Origin: an uncultured Alphaproteobacteria bacterium
GTDB lineage: Bacteria; Pseudomonadota; Alphaproteobacteria; Rs-D84
Direction of reading: 5' to 3'
NCBI GenBank assembly: GCA_947589625.1
Contig: CANQCM010000004.1
Coordinates: 1 to 25,365 of the forward strand
Length of the DNA: 25,365 nt
The notes beneath the pieces were generated by a model. The model worked only from the letters and a program-made list of their open reading frames with translations. It searched no databases and was not told the origin of the DNA. Made by a program: the position numbers and the translations under genes. This document shows, piece by piece, positions 15,843 through 24,786 of this stretch. Each line of letters starts with the position of its first letter. Positions within the stretch are counted from its first letter, which is position 1.

Positions 15843-18800
15843 ATGAAAGGATTAAGACTGCTTTTTGTCGTGTGCCTTGGATTTCTGACAATTTGTGAAA
15901 TTCGGGCAGATTCAGACACAGACACTGCGCGTGCTGCAACGCGTCGTGGGGTGTCGTCTGTGGTTCAATCGCGGCAAAATATTTCTGATGCCAACGAAAG
16001 CATTCGCGCAAACAACGCGCCACAAAAAACATCTGTAAACGCAACAACTGCGCGGTCTGGCACATCTGTGGCACGAACAACAGTCGCGCGAACGGACACA
16101 ACAAACAACACCGCACGCAGTGCAACAAATGTCGTACAACGCACCGCAACAACCCCCACCGTGGTCAGTCGCAACGCGGCAACATCAACCCGTATTGCCC
16201 CACGCAACGCAACCCCTGCAACCAATTCAGCACGCGTCGCGCAAACACCAATGCGTCGCGTCACCGTAACGCGCAGTGCATTACAACAGGCAACAAAATC
16301 TGGGCGCACCGCCAAATCTGGCGCACGCATTTCACGCGCCGCAACCACGACAGACGGCGCAAATGTTATCGGTGCAAATTACACGCAATGTCGCGATATT
16401 TATTATGATTGCATGGACGAATTTTGTGCTAATAAAGACGCCCAATTAAAACGGTGCGCATGTTCGTCACGAATACATGAATTTGACAATACAAAAAAGC
16501 AATTGGCGGCATTTGAAGAAAAAATGCTGGATTTTAACCAGCGGTTGCTGACAGTAAATATGGACAAAGAAGACGCCGCGGCATTATACACCGCGACCGA
16601 AGGCGAATTGGCATTTAATCAAAAAGACACATCGCAATCAAAAAAAATTCTGGACGAAATTGCCAAAAAATTAAACACCAGTTTTGACAGCAGTAATTTT
16701 GACACTAATCTGAACCCGATTTCATTGTCATTAAATATTGATTCTGCGTTTGATACGGTTGATTCTTTACAAGGCGCATCCACGACTGCAAAAAGTGGCA
16801 CCAGTTTATATAATGCCGCCCTGCCCGTATGTCGCGAAATGGCATTAGAAGTATGCAGCGAAGAAGAATTTGCGATTGCCCAAAGTGGCTATCAAATGAA
16901 AATAGAACAAGATTGTAATACCGTTGCAAAAACATATCAAACCCAGACAGATACAGCACGCGAAAAAATCCGCGAAGGCAGCGCATTGTTGGACATGTCG
17001 CGTTTGGACATTTATCAAAAACGTAATTCAGACGACATTTTGACATGCAAGAAAAAAATGCTGGATATGATGTACGACCCAACGGTATGTGGCGAAAATC
17101 TGGATAAATGCCTTGATACAACGGGACGATATATTGACCCATCAACTGGCGAAGCGTTCTTGACATTAAATTTGGCAGATTTGGCAAATTTAATTACCCG
17201 CCCCACTGGTGATGAAAAATGGACAACCGCGGGCAGCAATGATGTTTTTGTATCGTACCTGAATACCAAGAAAAAATTCCTTGAACCTGCAATGGAAAAT
17301 TGTCAAGACATTGCTGATTACGTCTGGGACGATTTTATAGAAGACGCATTGGCGCAAATAAAACTGGCGCAAGAAAGCAAATTGGAAAATGTGCGCCAAA
17401 GTTGCACAACATTGACCGCGCAATGTTTAACCGATACAATGCAATCTTTGTCTGATTTTGATGCACGCGCATTATCTATATTTGGTGTGTCTGCTGATAA
17501 AACAGTAAATCAAATGTGCAGCGACATTCGCAATGCATGTACTGCATTGATGGGCACGACTGGCGGTGACAAAGACTGGGCGCAAGGCATAACAGACATC
17601 ACCACTGACAAGACATATGAAACAATGATACAAACATGCCGCGAAGTTGGGCGCGCGTGCATTATTCAGGCATGTACATCAATATCTGGAAATTTTGGTC
17701 TGTGTGAAAATATTGATACATCAATTAACCGTAAATCTATTATCAACAGAACAGCATGCTGGCAAGAAGTGGAAAATTGCGTTGCCAGCGCAGGCGTCGA
17801 TTCTATAAACAAAATTATGGACAAATTAGAATCTGATAACATTATTGATTCCGATGGACGTTTTTATGAATATCTGTATGGCGCAGGTTTTGAAACTACA
17901 AACGGATCAACAGCCCCCGCAAATTCCGACACCGCCGGTATATCACTGGAATCTGATTCTCTGATGGCGTTGGCGGACACTGGCGACACAGCATCACCGT
18001 GTTATGCCAGACCGGAACCTGGTGCAAATGAAACCCCATTAAACTGTATTTATGATTTATGCCAAGACAGATGCAGTTCATCAAAATCATTTGATTGCCG
18101 TAAATGCCGTCTGACCGAAAGCATTTGGGGAAATTGCGAATCGGCGCCAACAGAATTTCTGCAAAAGAAAACATATCACAATCGCATTCGTCATACAGAC
18201 AAAACAACATTGCTGTCATGGTTTGCAGACAACACTGGCACCACCGCGTCCAGCCAGAGTTGTCGTGATACAACATGCGCGGCAGGGTTTAGACCGACGT
18301 CGTCTGATGATAATAAGGTTGAATGTATTCCAGATGAATATTTTGCAACAGATGGTGAAAACTGTGATTCGCAACATAAAGTATATATTTCTGACGGTGT
18401 AACAAATTGTTGTAAAAACGGAACGGTTGTAAATAATGTTTGCATACAAAATAACCCAGATAATAATGAAATTAAAACATTATCACCATCATATCAGCCC
18501 GATGGTAAAAAAATAAAAATTGGAATGGGGGCAAACACTGCGCCAAATACGGAATATGAATTAAAGGCGCCAACTGCGGGCAACATATCGAAATGGACAA
18601 TAGCTTGTCGTGGCACATGGTCTGACGAAACTGGCACTGCGGTGACTAACTTCCCAAGCGGTAAACAAAAGAAATGCACAGGGACAATTATTTTGAAACT
18701 CGATGACAACAAGTTTATGTTTTCACCATTAGATAAAAACACCCCAAAAGTGTACTATAATAACAGCACCAACACCAAAGACGGTCCAACAATAACGACT

Positions 18801-18902
18801 TGTCAATATTATTGTGAAAGTACGACCTGCGATTGGCGCGGTGACGGTTGCCTGTCTACAACACCAGATCAATATAAAATAGAATGGCCAGAATCTGAAT
18901 AA
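15843..18902 (+). CDS. Large cysteine-rich exported protein of unknown function
   Basis: A 1019-aa protein I do not recognise. A signal peptide (MKGLRLLFVVCLGFLTICEIRA, cleavage near residue 22) sends it out of the cytoplasm. Residues 23-170 are low-complexity, basic and rich in Thr, Ala, Arg, Asn and Val, with loose ART/RSAT/RNAT repeats. From 180 on about 40 cysteines appear in clusters, starting with CRDIYYDCMDEFC (183-195) and RCACSS (204-209). Helical, possibly coiled-coil stretches lie near 210-280 and 350-410. Residues 735-765 and 807-868 are small Cys-rich modules (CIYDLCQDRC, CRKCRL, CCKNG), probably disulfide-bonded. A surface or matrix protein is a guess. The frame is open to a TTG at 15819, but the ATG at 15843 gives the signal peptide. 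It ends exactly where pth ends on the other strand. Confidence 0.8.
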   Translation: MKGLRLLFVVCLGFLTICEIRADSDTDTARAATRRGVSSVVQSRQNISDANESIRANNAPQKTSVNATTARSGTSVARTTVARTDTTNNTARSATNVVQRTATTPTVVSRNAATSTRIAPRNATPATNSARVAQTPMRRVTVTRSALQQATKSGRTAKSGARISRAATTTDGANVIGANYTQCRDIYYDCMDEFCANKDAQLKRCACSSRIHEFDNTKKQLAAFEEKMLDFNQRLLTVNMDKEDAAALYTATEGELAFNQKDTSQSKKILDEIAKKLNTSFDSSNFDTNLNPISLSLNIDSAFDTVDSLQGASTTAKSGTSLYNAALPVCREMALEVCSEEEFAIAQSGYQMKIEQDCNTVAKTYQTQTDTAREKIREGSALLDMSRLDIYQKRNSDDILTCKKKMLDMMYDPTVCGENLDKCLDTTGRYIDPSTGEAFLTLNLADLANLITRPTGDEKWTTAGSNDVFVSYLNTKKKFLEPAMENCQDIADYVWDDFIEDALAQIKLAQESKLENVRQSCTTLTAQCLTDTMQSLSDFDARALSIFGVSADKTVNQMCSDIRNACTALMGTTGGDKDWAQGITDITTDKTYETMIQTCREVGRACIIQACTSISGNFGLCENIDTSINRKSIINRTACWQEVENCVASAGVDSINKIMDKLESDNIIDSDGRFYEYLYGAGFETTNGSTAPANSDTAGISLESDSLMALADTGDTASPCYARPEPGANETPLNCIYDLCQDRCSSSKSFDCRKCRLTESIWGNCESAPTEFLQKKTYHNRIRHTDKTTLLSWFADNTGTTASSQSCRDTTCAAGFRPTSSDDNKVECIPDEYFATDGENCDSQHKVYISDGVTNCCKNGTVVNNVCIQNNPDNNEIKTLSPSYQPDGKKIKIGMGANTAPNTEYELKAPTAGNISKWTIACRGTWSDETGTAVTNFPSGKQKKCTGTIILKLDDNKFMFSPLDKNTPKVYYNNSTNTKDGPTITTCQYYCESTTCDWRGDGCLSTTPDQYKIEWPESE

Positions 18903-19430
18903 TTATTGAATTATTTCAGCAATTTGCTCAATTGCTGTGTCAATTTTATGTTGTTGTTCGGGTGGAAATTTTCCCAGAACCCAATCAGACGGCGCAATTG
19001 GCGAATTAAAATCACGTGGGTGTCCAATGCCAACCCGTATGCGTTGATATTCGTTGCCAACGGCGGCATCTATTGAACGAATGCCGTTATGACCTGCACT
19101 GCCACCGCCTGTTTTAACACGAATTTTACCAATCGGCAAATCCATATCGTCATGAATAATGGTTATATTTTCCAGTGGAATTTTATAATATGTCATCAAT
19201 GCCGCAACGGCGCGACCGCTGTCGTTCATAAATGTCTGCGGTTTGGCAAAGATATATTTTTTACCGTCCCGATTAACGCAAGTATAAATCGCGTTATGGG
19301 CATTTTGCCATTTTGCCCCAGATTCCACAATTTTATCAATCGCCATGAATCCAACATTATGACGCGTGTGCGAATATTCTGGGGTCGGGTTGCCTAATCC
19401 AACAATTAACCTAGGTTTATTTTCTTGCAT
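18903..19430 (-). CDS. pth: Peptidyl-tRNA hydrolase
   Basis: This cytoplasmic enzyme hydrolyses peptidyl-tRNA released from stalled ribosomes, recycling tRNA. The 175-aa product is slightly shorter than the E. coli enzyme (194 aa) but complete. All family motifs are present: VGLGNPTPEY with Asn14, HTRHNVGF with the catalytic His24, KPQTFMNDSG with Asn69, HDDMDLPIG with Asp97, and GGSAGHNGIRS with Asn115. The ATG is at 19430 with only a weak AGTAGG upstream. The gene diverges from an outer-membrane protein gene and shares a symmetric -10 region with it. Its stop codon abuts the stop of the convergent cysteine-rich gene with no base between. Confidence 0.97.
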   Translation of the reverse strand: MQENKPRLIVGLGNPTPEYSHTRHNVGFMAIDKIVESGAKWQNAHNAIYTCVNRDGKKYIFAKPQTFMNDSGRAVAALMTYYKIPLENITIIHDDMDLPIGKIRVKTGGGSAGHNGIRSIDAAVGNEYQRIRVGIGHPRDFNSPIAPSDWVLGKFPPEQQHKIDTAIEQIAEIIQ

Positions 19431-19447
19431 AGAGCCTACTCTTTTTC

Positions 19448-19457
19448 TATTATAATA
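19448..19457. promoter_or_regulatory. Symmetric -10 shared by pth and the small barrel gene
   Basis: TATTATAATA is a perfect palindrome, giving TATAAT on both strands (19451-19456 plus, 19454-19449 minus). It lies midway between the divergent start codons. Neither direction has a strong -35 at 17 bp; TTGCAT at 19425-19430 is 20 bp from the plus-strand -10. Confidence 0.55.
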
Positions 19458-19476
19458 TCACAGAAAGGAGATAAAT

Positions 19477-20019
19477 ATGAAGTTAAAAACAATTGGCGTT
19501 TTATCAACTGTGGCAATTATGTCTGTTGCAGCAAATGCAAACGCGAATGTTTTATTTGATGTATATTTGGGCGCAACTGGCGGTTTTGGCGGCGAAACAG
19601 TATTTGCCCATCATGACCACGAAAATTTGTCCGCAATGTCTTTTGGTGGCGTTTTGGGTCTGGATATTCCATTGGCGCGATTTGAATTAGAATATAATTT
19701 CTTGGACAGTGACGATGCCAAATTGCACCTTGGCATGATAAACGCGTATATCAAGGCACCATCGGCAGTATTGCAACCTTATTTAGGTGTTGGTATTGGC
19801 AGTACCTTTGGCGGCAGTGTTTCATATGAAGACACCGATGTCGCAACAAAAATGGCATATCAAGGTATGCTGGGGTTGACATTGGCATTGCCAGTATTGC
19901 CAATTAAATTTGATGTTGAAGGTCGCGTTTTGTATGCCCCAGATATATTTACATATCGTGGTGGCGATGCGGATTTGTTGCATTACGAAGGCCGCGTAAA
20001 ATTGCGCTATGTTTTCTAG
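19477..20019 (+). CDS. Small outer-membrane beta-barrel protein (OmpA/OmpW-like fold)
   Basis: A 180-aa outer-membrane protein. The signal peptide covers about residues 1-24 (ending ANANA). The mature part of about 156 residues fits an eight-stranded barrel: glycine-rich strands such as VYLGATGGFGG, SFGGVLGLDIPL, PYLGVGIGSTFGG and a final GRVKLRYVF with the terminal Phe. The specific role is unknown. A His cluster (FAHHDHEN, 43-50) sits in a predicted extracellular loop. The gene has a perfect ribosome binding site (AAAGGAG, 7 nt before the ATG) and is followed by a strong terminator hairpin only 22 nt before polA. Confidence 0.85.
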   Translation: MKLKTIGVLSTVAIMSVAANANANVLFDVYLGATGGFGGETVFAHHDHENLSAMSFGGVLGLDIPLARFELEYNFLDSDDAKLHLGMINAYIKAPSAVLQPYLGVGIGSTFGGSVSYEDTDVATKMAYQGMLGLTLALPVLPIKFDVEGRVLYAPDIFTYRGGDADLLHYEGRVKLRYVF

Positions 20020-20026
20020 ATATAAA

Positions 20027-20055
20027 CGGGGCGCATAACGCGCCCCGAATTTTAC
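20027..20055 (+). terminator. Terminator-like hairpin between the barrel gene and polA
   Basis: CGGGGCGC and GCGCCCCG form a perfect 8-bp GC-rich stem with loop ATAAC, followed by AATTTTA. It fits an intrinsic terminator with a short T run. It lies 14 nt before the polA start codon, leaving no room for a separate polA promoter downstream. Confidence 0.75.
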
Positions 20056-20068
20056 GGGTGGGAATTAA

Positions 20069-22846
20069 ATGCTAACACTGATTGATGGAAATTCGTTATT
20101 ATTTCGCGCATATTATGGTGTGCACAGTCGTCTAACACGGCGCGATGGTACACCAACAGGTGCAGTGTTTGGTTTCTTTAATATGATTCTGCCGTTGTTG
20201 GGCGCGGCAAAGCCAAATGATTCCTTTGTTTGCGTTTTTGACGCATCGCGTACAACTTTCCGTCAAAGCATTTATCCCCAATACAAGGCAAACCGCCGCG
20301 AAACACCCCAAGATTTAATTTCGCAATCTTTTCTGGTGCGCGACGGATTGGCGGCAATGGGGATTCCTGTTTTATGTATCCCAGATGTCGAAGCCGATGA
20401 TGTTATTGCAACTTTGGCACGACAAAACTGTCACAGCAACGACGCCACGCGCATTATCACCAGTGATAAAGATTTAATGCAATTGGTGTCTGATTGTGTT
20501 TTTCTATATGACGGCATGAAACAGCATGATGTCCGTGCGCCCCAAGTCATAGAAAAATTTGGCGTACCACCCAATCGCGTTGTTGATGTTCAATCTTTGA
20601 TGGGCGATTCGTCTGATAATGTGCCTGGGGTTACTGGCATTGGGCCCAAAAAAGCATCTGAATTAATTAATGAATTTGGTGGGCTGGACGCATTATATGA
20701 AAATTTGGACGCGGTAAAAAATGAACGCATTCGTAACCTGTTGCGTGATAATCGCGATATGGCATATATTTCACGACAACTGGTCACATTAAAAGACGAT
20801 GTTGATTTGTCAGGTCTGGAAATCAAACCATTGCAATTTAATTCGCCTGCGGCAATTGAATTTATGCGCACCCGTGTAGAGAGCATGACACTGGCCGATA
20901 AAATTCAAAAAATGTTTCCGCCAGAAAAATTTACCCCCATAAATCCAACCGTGTTTTCATATGCTGGATCTGAATGTCCGGTACAAGTTGCCGCACCAGA
21001 CGCGCCCACCACCCCTGACGCCGTGGCGAACAAAATGACATTTGAAACAATCACAACCATTTCAGAACTGGAAAAAGTTATCTCAAAAATCGGTCATGTG
21101 GTTGCAATTGATACTGAAACAACAGGTTTGAATCAATGCACCGCAAAAATTGTCGGCATTTCTTTGGCATATAATGGCACGCATGGCGCATATATTCCGA
21201 TTCGCCATTTAACAGCGGGTGACATGTTTTCTGCGGAAAAAATCGCCCAGAACCAGTTATCAATCGAATCGGTTTATGAAAAATTGCGCCCAATATTTGA
21301 AAACCCAAACATCATCAAAGTTGGGCATAATCTGAAATATGATTTTCATGTTATGGCTAATGAAGGCTGGGACACAGATAAAATCGCACCTTTTGATGAT
21401 ACAATGTTGCTGTCTTATGCGCTGTATGGTACTTTGCACGGACATGGGCTTGATGAATTGGCGCAAAAATATTTGGGTCATGAAAATATCAAATTTGCGT
21501 CATTGTTTCCGCCCAAAACGCATGATTCTGATATGCTCTTTGCGACTTTGCCAATTGACGCCGCCGCACCATATGCTGCCGAAGATGCGTATATTTGTTT
21601 TGCACTGTATGAATATTTGCGCCCAAAACTAGACGCCGATGAAAAATTACGCAAATTATATGAAAATTGCGATTTGCCATTAATGCCGATTTTAATGCAG
21701 ATGGAACGCGTTGGGGTTCTGGTGAATCGTTCAGGTCTGGCACAATTGTCAGGTGTATTTCACGACCAATTGGAAAAATTGCAAAACGAAATTTATCAAA
21801 TCGCAGGGCATGAATTTAATGTCGCCAGCCCCAAACAATTGGGTACTGTTTTATTTGATGAATTGAAGTTACCTGAAAACCGTCGCCGTTCCACAGACGC
21901 AGACACACTGGGCGAATTATCAGACGCACACCCGATTATAGACAAGATATTATCATGGCGTACAATTGCGAAATTGGCAGGCACATACGCGGACGCATTG
22001 CCGCGCCAAATTGCAGCCGACGGGCGCATTCATACTACTTATTTACAGACCAGCACGAACACAGGACGCTTGTCAAGCCGTGACCCGAACCTGCAAAACA
22101 TACCAATTAAAACGGATTTGGGTGAAGAAATTCGCAAATGTTTTATTGCGCCCGAAAACCGACTTATTATTTCCGTAGATTATTCCCAGATTCAATTGCG
22201 TCTGTTGGCGCATGTTGCAGATATCAAGACATTCAAAGAAACTTTTCATGCCAACCGCGACATTCACGAACAAACCGCACGCCAGATATTCGGCATCGCC
22301 AACGATGCGCCTGTGCCGCGTGAAATGCGCCGTGCCGCCAAGACAGTTAATTTCTCGATTGTGTACGGCATTTCGTCATTTGGATTGGCAACCCAACTGG
22401 GCATTTCACGGGGCGCGGCACAAAAGATAATAGATTCATATATGGCAGGTCTGCCAGAAATAGAAGACTATTTCAACCGCACCAAAGAATTTGCCATGAA
22501 AAACGCATGCGTTTATACCCCGTGGGGTCGCCGCATTGAATTGCCCGAGGTTAAAAATCCGCGCATGCGTGGCTATGCTATGCGTGCAGCGATAAACGCG
22601 CCAATCCAAGGATTTGAAGCAGACTTGATGCGGCGCGCGATGGTCAATATTCACAATGAAATAATGGTGCCAAATGCCGATAAAATCCGCCTGATTATGC
22701 AAGTTCATGATGAAATGGTGTTTGAATGCGACGCGTCGTGCGCAGAACATTTTGCCCAAGAAATTCAGTCTGCGATGGCAAATGTTGCCGATTTATCTGT
22801 GCCATTGATTGCTGAATACTCTATCGGCGACCATTGGGGCAAATAG
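20069..22846 (+). CDS. polA: DNA polymerase I
   Basis: A 925-aa polymerase for gap filling, Okazaki primer removal and repair. The N-terminal 5' nuclease domain (1-290) is intact: LIDGNSLLFRAYY, YPQYKANRR, EADDVIATLA, TSDKDLMQLV. The 3'-5' proofreading domain is intact: Asp348 and Glu350 in AIDTETTGL, then GHNLKYDFHV and YAAEDA. The polymerase domain has motif B (RRAAKTVNFSIVYG) and motif C (QVHDEMVFE). Motif A reads VDYSQIQLRLLAH: the metal-binding Asp704 is present, but position 709, normally Glu (E710 in E. coli, the residue that excludes ribonucleotides), is Gln. The codon is CAA at 22193-22195. GGGTGGGA upstream of the ATG is the ribosome binding site. Transcription must pass the hairpin at 20027 or start inside the upstream gene. 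Confidence 0.98.
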   Translation: MLTLIDGNSLLFRAYYGVHSRLTRRDGTPTGAVFGFFNMILPLLGAAKPNDSFVCVFDASRTTFRQSIYPQYKANRRETPQDLISQSFLVRDGLAAMGIPVLCIPDVEADDVIATLARQNCHSNDATRIITSDKDLMQLVSDCVFLYDGMKQHDVRAPQVIEKFGVPPNRVVDVQSLMGDSSDNVPGVTGIGPKKASELINEFGGLDALYENLDAVKNERIRNLLRDNRDMAYISRQLVTLKDDVDLSGLEIKPLQFNSPAAIEFMRTRVESMTLADKIQKMFPPEKFTPINPTVFSYAGSECPVQVAAPDAPTTPDAVANKMTFETITTISELEKVISKIGHVVAIDTETTGLNQCTAKIVGISLAYNGTHGAYIPIRHLTAGDMFSAEKIAQNQLSIESVYEKLRPIFENPNIIKVGHNLKYDFHVMANEGWDTDKIAPFDDTMLLSYALYGTLHGHGLDELAQKYLGHENIKFASLFPPKTHDSDMLFATLPIDAAAPYAAEDAYICFALYEYLRPKLDADEKLRKLYENCDLPLMPILMQMERVGVLVNRSGLAQLSGVFHDQLEKLQNEIYQIAGHEFNVASPKQLGTVLFDELKLPENRRRSTDADTLGELSDAHPIIDKILSWRTIAKLAGTYADALPRQIAADGRIHTTYLQTSTNTGRLSSRDPNLQNIPIKTDLGEEIRKCFIAPENRLIISVDYSQIQLRLLAHVADIKTFKETFHANRDIHEQTARQIFGIANDAPVPREMRRAAKTVNFSIVYGISSFGLATQLGISRGAAQKIIDSYMAGLPEIEDYFNRTKEFAMKNACVYTPWGRRIELPEVKNPRMRGYAMRAAINAPIQGFEADLMRRAMVNIHNEIMVPNADKIRLIMQVHDEMVFECDASCAEHFAQEIQSAMANVADLSVPLIAEYSIGDHWGK

Positions 22847-22875
22847 CCAGCATGTGCTTTTATTCAATCTTTCAC

Positions 22876-22904
22876 TGGACAGAATCCCCTGAACCCTTTA
22901 TAAT
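22876..22904 (+). promoter_or_regulatory. Strong promoter of the ABC exporter gene
   Basis: TGGACA (22876-22881), a 17-bp spacer and TATAAT (22899-22904) match the sigma-70 consensus at 11 of 12 positions. The -10 ends 9 nt before the ATG, so the predicted transcript starts about 3 nt before it. AAGGG lies only 2 nt before the ATG, too close for a normal ribosome binding site. Confidence 0.7.
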
Positions 22905-22913
22905 ACAAGGGCT

Positions 22914-24731
22914 ATGTTAAAAAAATTTATTTCTACGATAAAATCACTTGCTAAAAACGAAGACAAAGAAGTTGGCGCTGTAAAATGGTCGCTGTACGGT
23001 CGTGTATGGCGCGAAGTTGGTCGGCCCCAGTTAAAATATCTGATTGCGGGCATACTCTGCACTATTCTAGCCGCCGCAGGCGAATCTTATACTATCGTGG
23101 TTATTCGTCAGGTCGTTGACAAGGCTTTTGTTGAAAAAAGTATGGCTGCGATTTATTTCTTGGGTGTTCAGGTTATATTGGCATTCGGTATCAAAGGCGC
23201 ATTCACATATGCTAAATCTTTAATTATGTCCAAAGGCGGACTTATCGCCAGCACCAGATTACAATCGCGCATTTATCAACATGTGGTTCATATGAACATT
23301 TCTACATTTTATGGCGATGGCGTTGGTAAAACCATAAACTATTTTAATGTTCAGGCGGCGTCAGTGTTAAATCTGGTGACGACAAATGTTATCAGTTTTG
23401 TGCAAAATGTCGCAACCATGATTATGACAGTTGCACTGATGGTATATTACGCGCCCCAAATGTGTGTAGTATTGATATTCTTGGCGCCTGCGGTTATGAT
23501 ACCAATGGTTCTGATTATGCGGCGCCGGCGTCAGTTATTGCGTCGTTCTTTTGGCATTGCGAACGCCGTTACGCAACATTTGACCCAGACATTACGCGGA
23601 ATCAAAACAATTCAGGCATTCGCCAACGAAGACCGTGAAATCCAATATTTTAACAGCGTTTTGACCAAGTCTATGGAAAATTCATACAAACATACCCAAG
23701 CATCTGCGATGCGTTCGCCATTGATGGAATTTATGATTTCAATTGGATTGTGCATTGCCATGATTATGGGCGGTCATTTTATAACATCTGGCGCGATTAC
23801 AACCGGTGATTTTACTGCGTTCTTGCTGGCATTGACTGCGGCATATAAACCGGCAAAATCTATTACTGGCACAGGCGATTCTTTACAGCAAGGATTGTTA
23901 TCTGCCGAAGTGCTGTTTAACTTTCTGGACAGCAAGCCTGCAATTCAAGACGCCCCAGACGCAATTGCCATGCCACAAGGTGGCGAAATGTCGGTCAAAT
24001 TTGACAATGTGTCATTTGAATATGTATCTGGCGAACCTGTCTTGCGTGGCATATCGCTGAACGTGCCCGCAGGCAAAATTTGCGCACTGGTTGGGCCATC
24101 AGGTGGCGGAAAAACAACCATGTTTAATTTACTGGAACGGTTTTACGACCCGCAATCTGGGCAAATAAAAATCAATAACAAAGATATTCGCAAATATACT
24201 TTGTCGTCATTGCGCAACAATATTGCCGAAGTTTCCCAAGACGTGTTCTTGTTTAACGGCACAATCGAAGAAAACATAAAATACGGCGCCGAACACGCAA
24301 CACATGAAATGGTTGTTGCCGCAGCACGCGCCGCAAACGCATCTGAATTTATCAACAAATTCCCCAAGAAATATGATTCACCTGTGGGCGAAGGTGGCGC
24401 ATTGCTGTCTGGTGGTCAAAAACAGCGCATTGCGATTGCGCGCGCAATATTAAAAGACGCCCCTATTTTACTATTAGACGAGGCTACATCTGCACTGGAC
24501 ACGCAATCAGAAAAACTGATTCAAGCGGCGTTAAAAGATTTGATGCGCGGGCGCACCACCTTTGTGATTGCACACAGATTGTCAACAATTTTGGACGCCG
24601 ATATAATTTGCGTAATCAAAGACGGTAAAATTGTTGAACAAGGAACCGACACAGAATTATGCGCACTAGGCGGGGAATATAAAAAATTGCGCGACATTCA
24701 ATTCAAAACTAACGAGAAACTGGTTAGCTAG
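22914..24731 (+). CDS. ABC exporter, fused permease and ATPase (MsbA-like)
   Basis: A 605-aa half-transporter that would work as a homodimer in the inner membrane, exporting a hydrophobic substrate such as a lipid, lipid A precursor or drug. The membrane domain (about 40-320) has six predicted helices, for example YLIAGILCTILAA near 42 and FMISIGLCIAMIMGG near 275. The ATPase domain is complete: Walker A GPSGGGKTT from residue 394, signature LSGGQ at 498, Walker B ILLLDE with Asp522 and Glu523, and the H-loop His554 in IAHRLST. The substrate cannot be told from sequence; the MsbA subfamily is inferred from layout. It has its own promoter, with the -10 almost touching the ATG. It ends at a TAG that opens the right-hand repeat cluster. 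Confidence 0.93.
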   Translation: MLKKFISTIKSLAKNEDKEVGAVKWSLYGRVWREVGRPQLKYLIAGILCTILAAAGESYTIVVIRQVVDKAFVEKSMAAIYFLGVQVILAFGIKGAFTYAKSLIMSKGGLIASTRLQSRIYQHVVHMNISTFYGDGVGKTINYFNVQAASVLNLVTTNVISFVQNVATMIMTVALMVYYAPQMCVVLIFLAPAVMIPMVLIMRRRRQLLRRSFGIANAVTQHLTQTLRGIKTIQAFANEDREIQYFNSVLTKSMENSYKHTQASAMRSPLMEFMISIGLCIAMIMGGHFITSGAITTGDFTAFLLALTAAYKPAKSITGTGDSLQQGLLSAEVLFNFLDSKPAIQDAPDAIAMPQGGEMSVKFDNVSFEYVSGEPVLRGISLNVPAGKICALVGPSGGGKTTMFNLLERFYDPQSGQIKINNKDIRKYTLSSLRNNIAEVSQDVFLFNGTIEENIKYGAEHATHEMVVAAARAANASEFINKFPKKYDSPVGEGGALLSGGQKQRIAIARAILKDAPILLLDEATSALDTQSEKLIQAALKDLMRGRTTFVIAHRLSTILDADIICVIKDGKIVEQGTDTELCALGGEYKKLRDIQFKTNEKLVS

Positions 24732-24736
24732 TTGTT

Positions 24737-24747
24737 AGTGGTTAGTG
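24737..24747 (-). repeat. Cluster-boundary motif CACTAACCACT
   Basis: An 11-mer identical, in inverted orientation, to 240-250. It lies within a GTTAGTG-rich stretch directly after the ABC exporter stop codon, at the inner edge of the right repeat cluster. Confidence 0.5.
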
Positions 24748-24768
24748 TTAGTGGCGAGTCAAATAGGA

Positions 24769-24786
24769 GTCGGGCATTCGCCCGAC
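24769..24786 (-). repeat. Hairpin repeat, type D, inverted
   Basis: GTCGGGC and GCCCGAC around ATTC. It is the core of a 35-nt block (24760-24794) that is the exact reverse complement of 101-135. Confidence 0.9.

Noticed and set aside
16705..17187. 160-aa open frame on the minus strand
   Set aside because: It is antisense to the cysteine-rich gene and has no recognisable domain or start signal.
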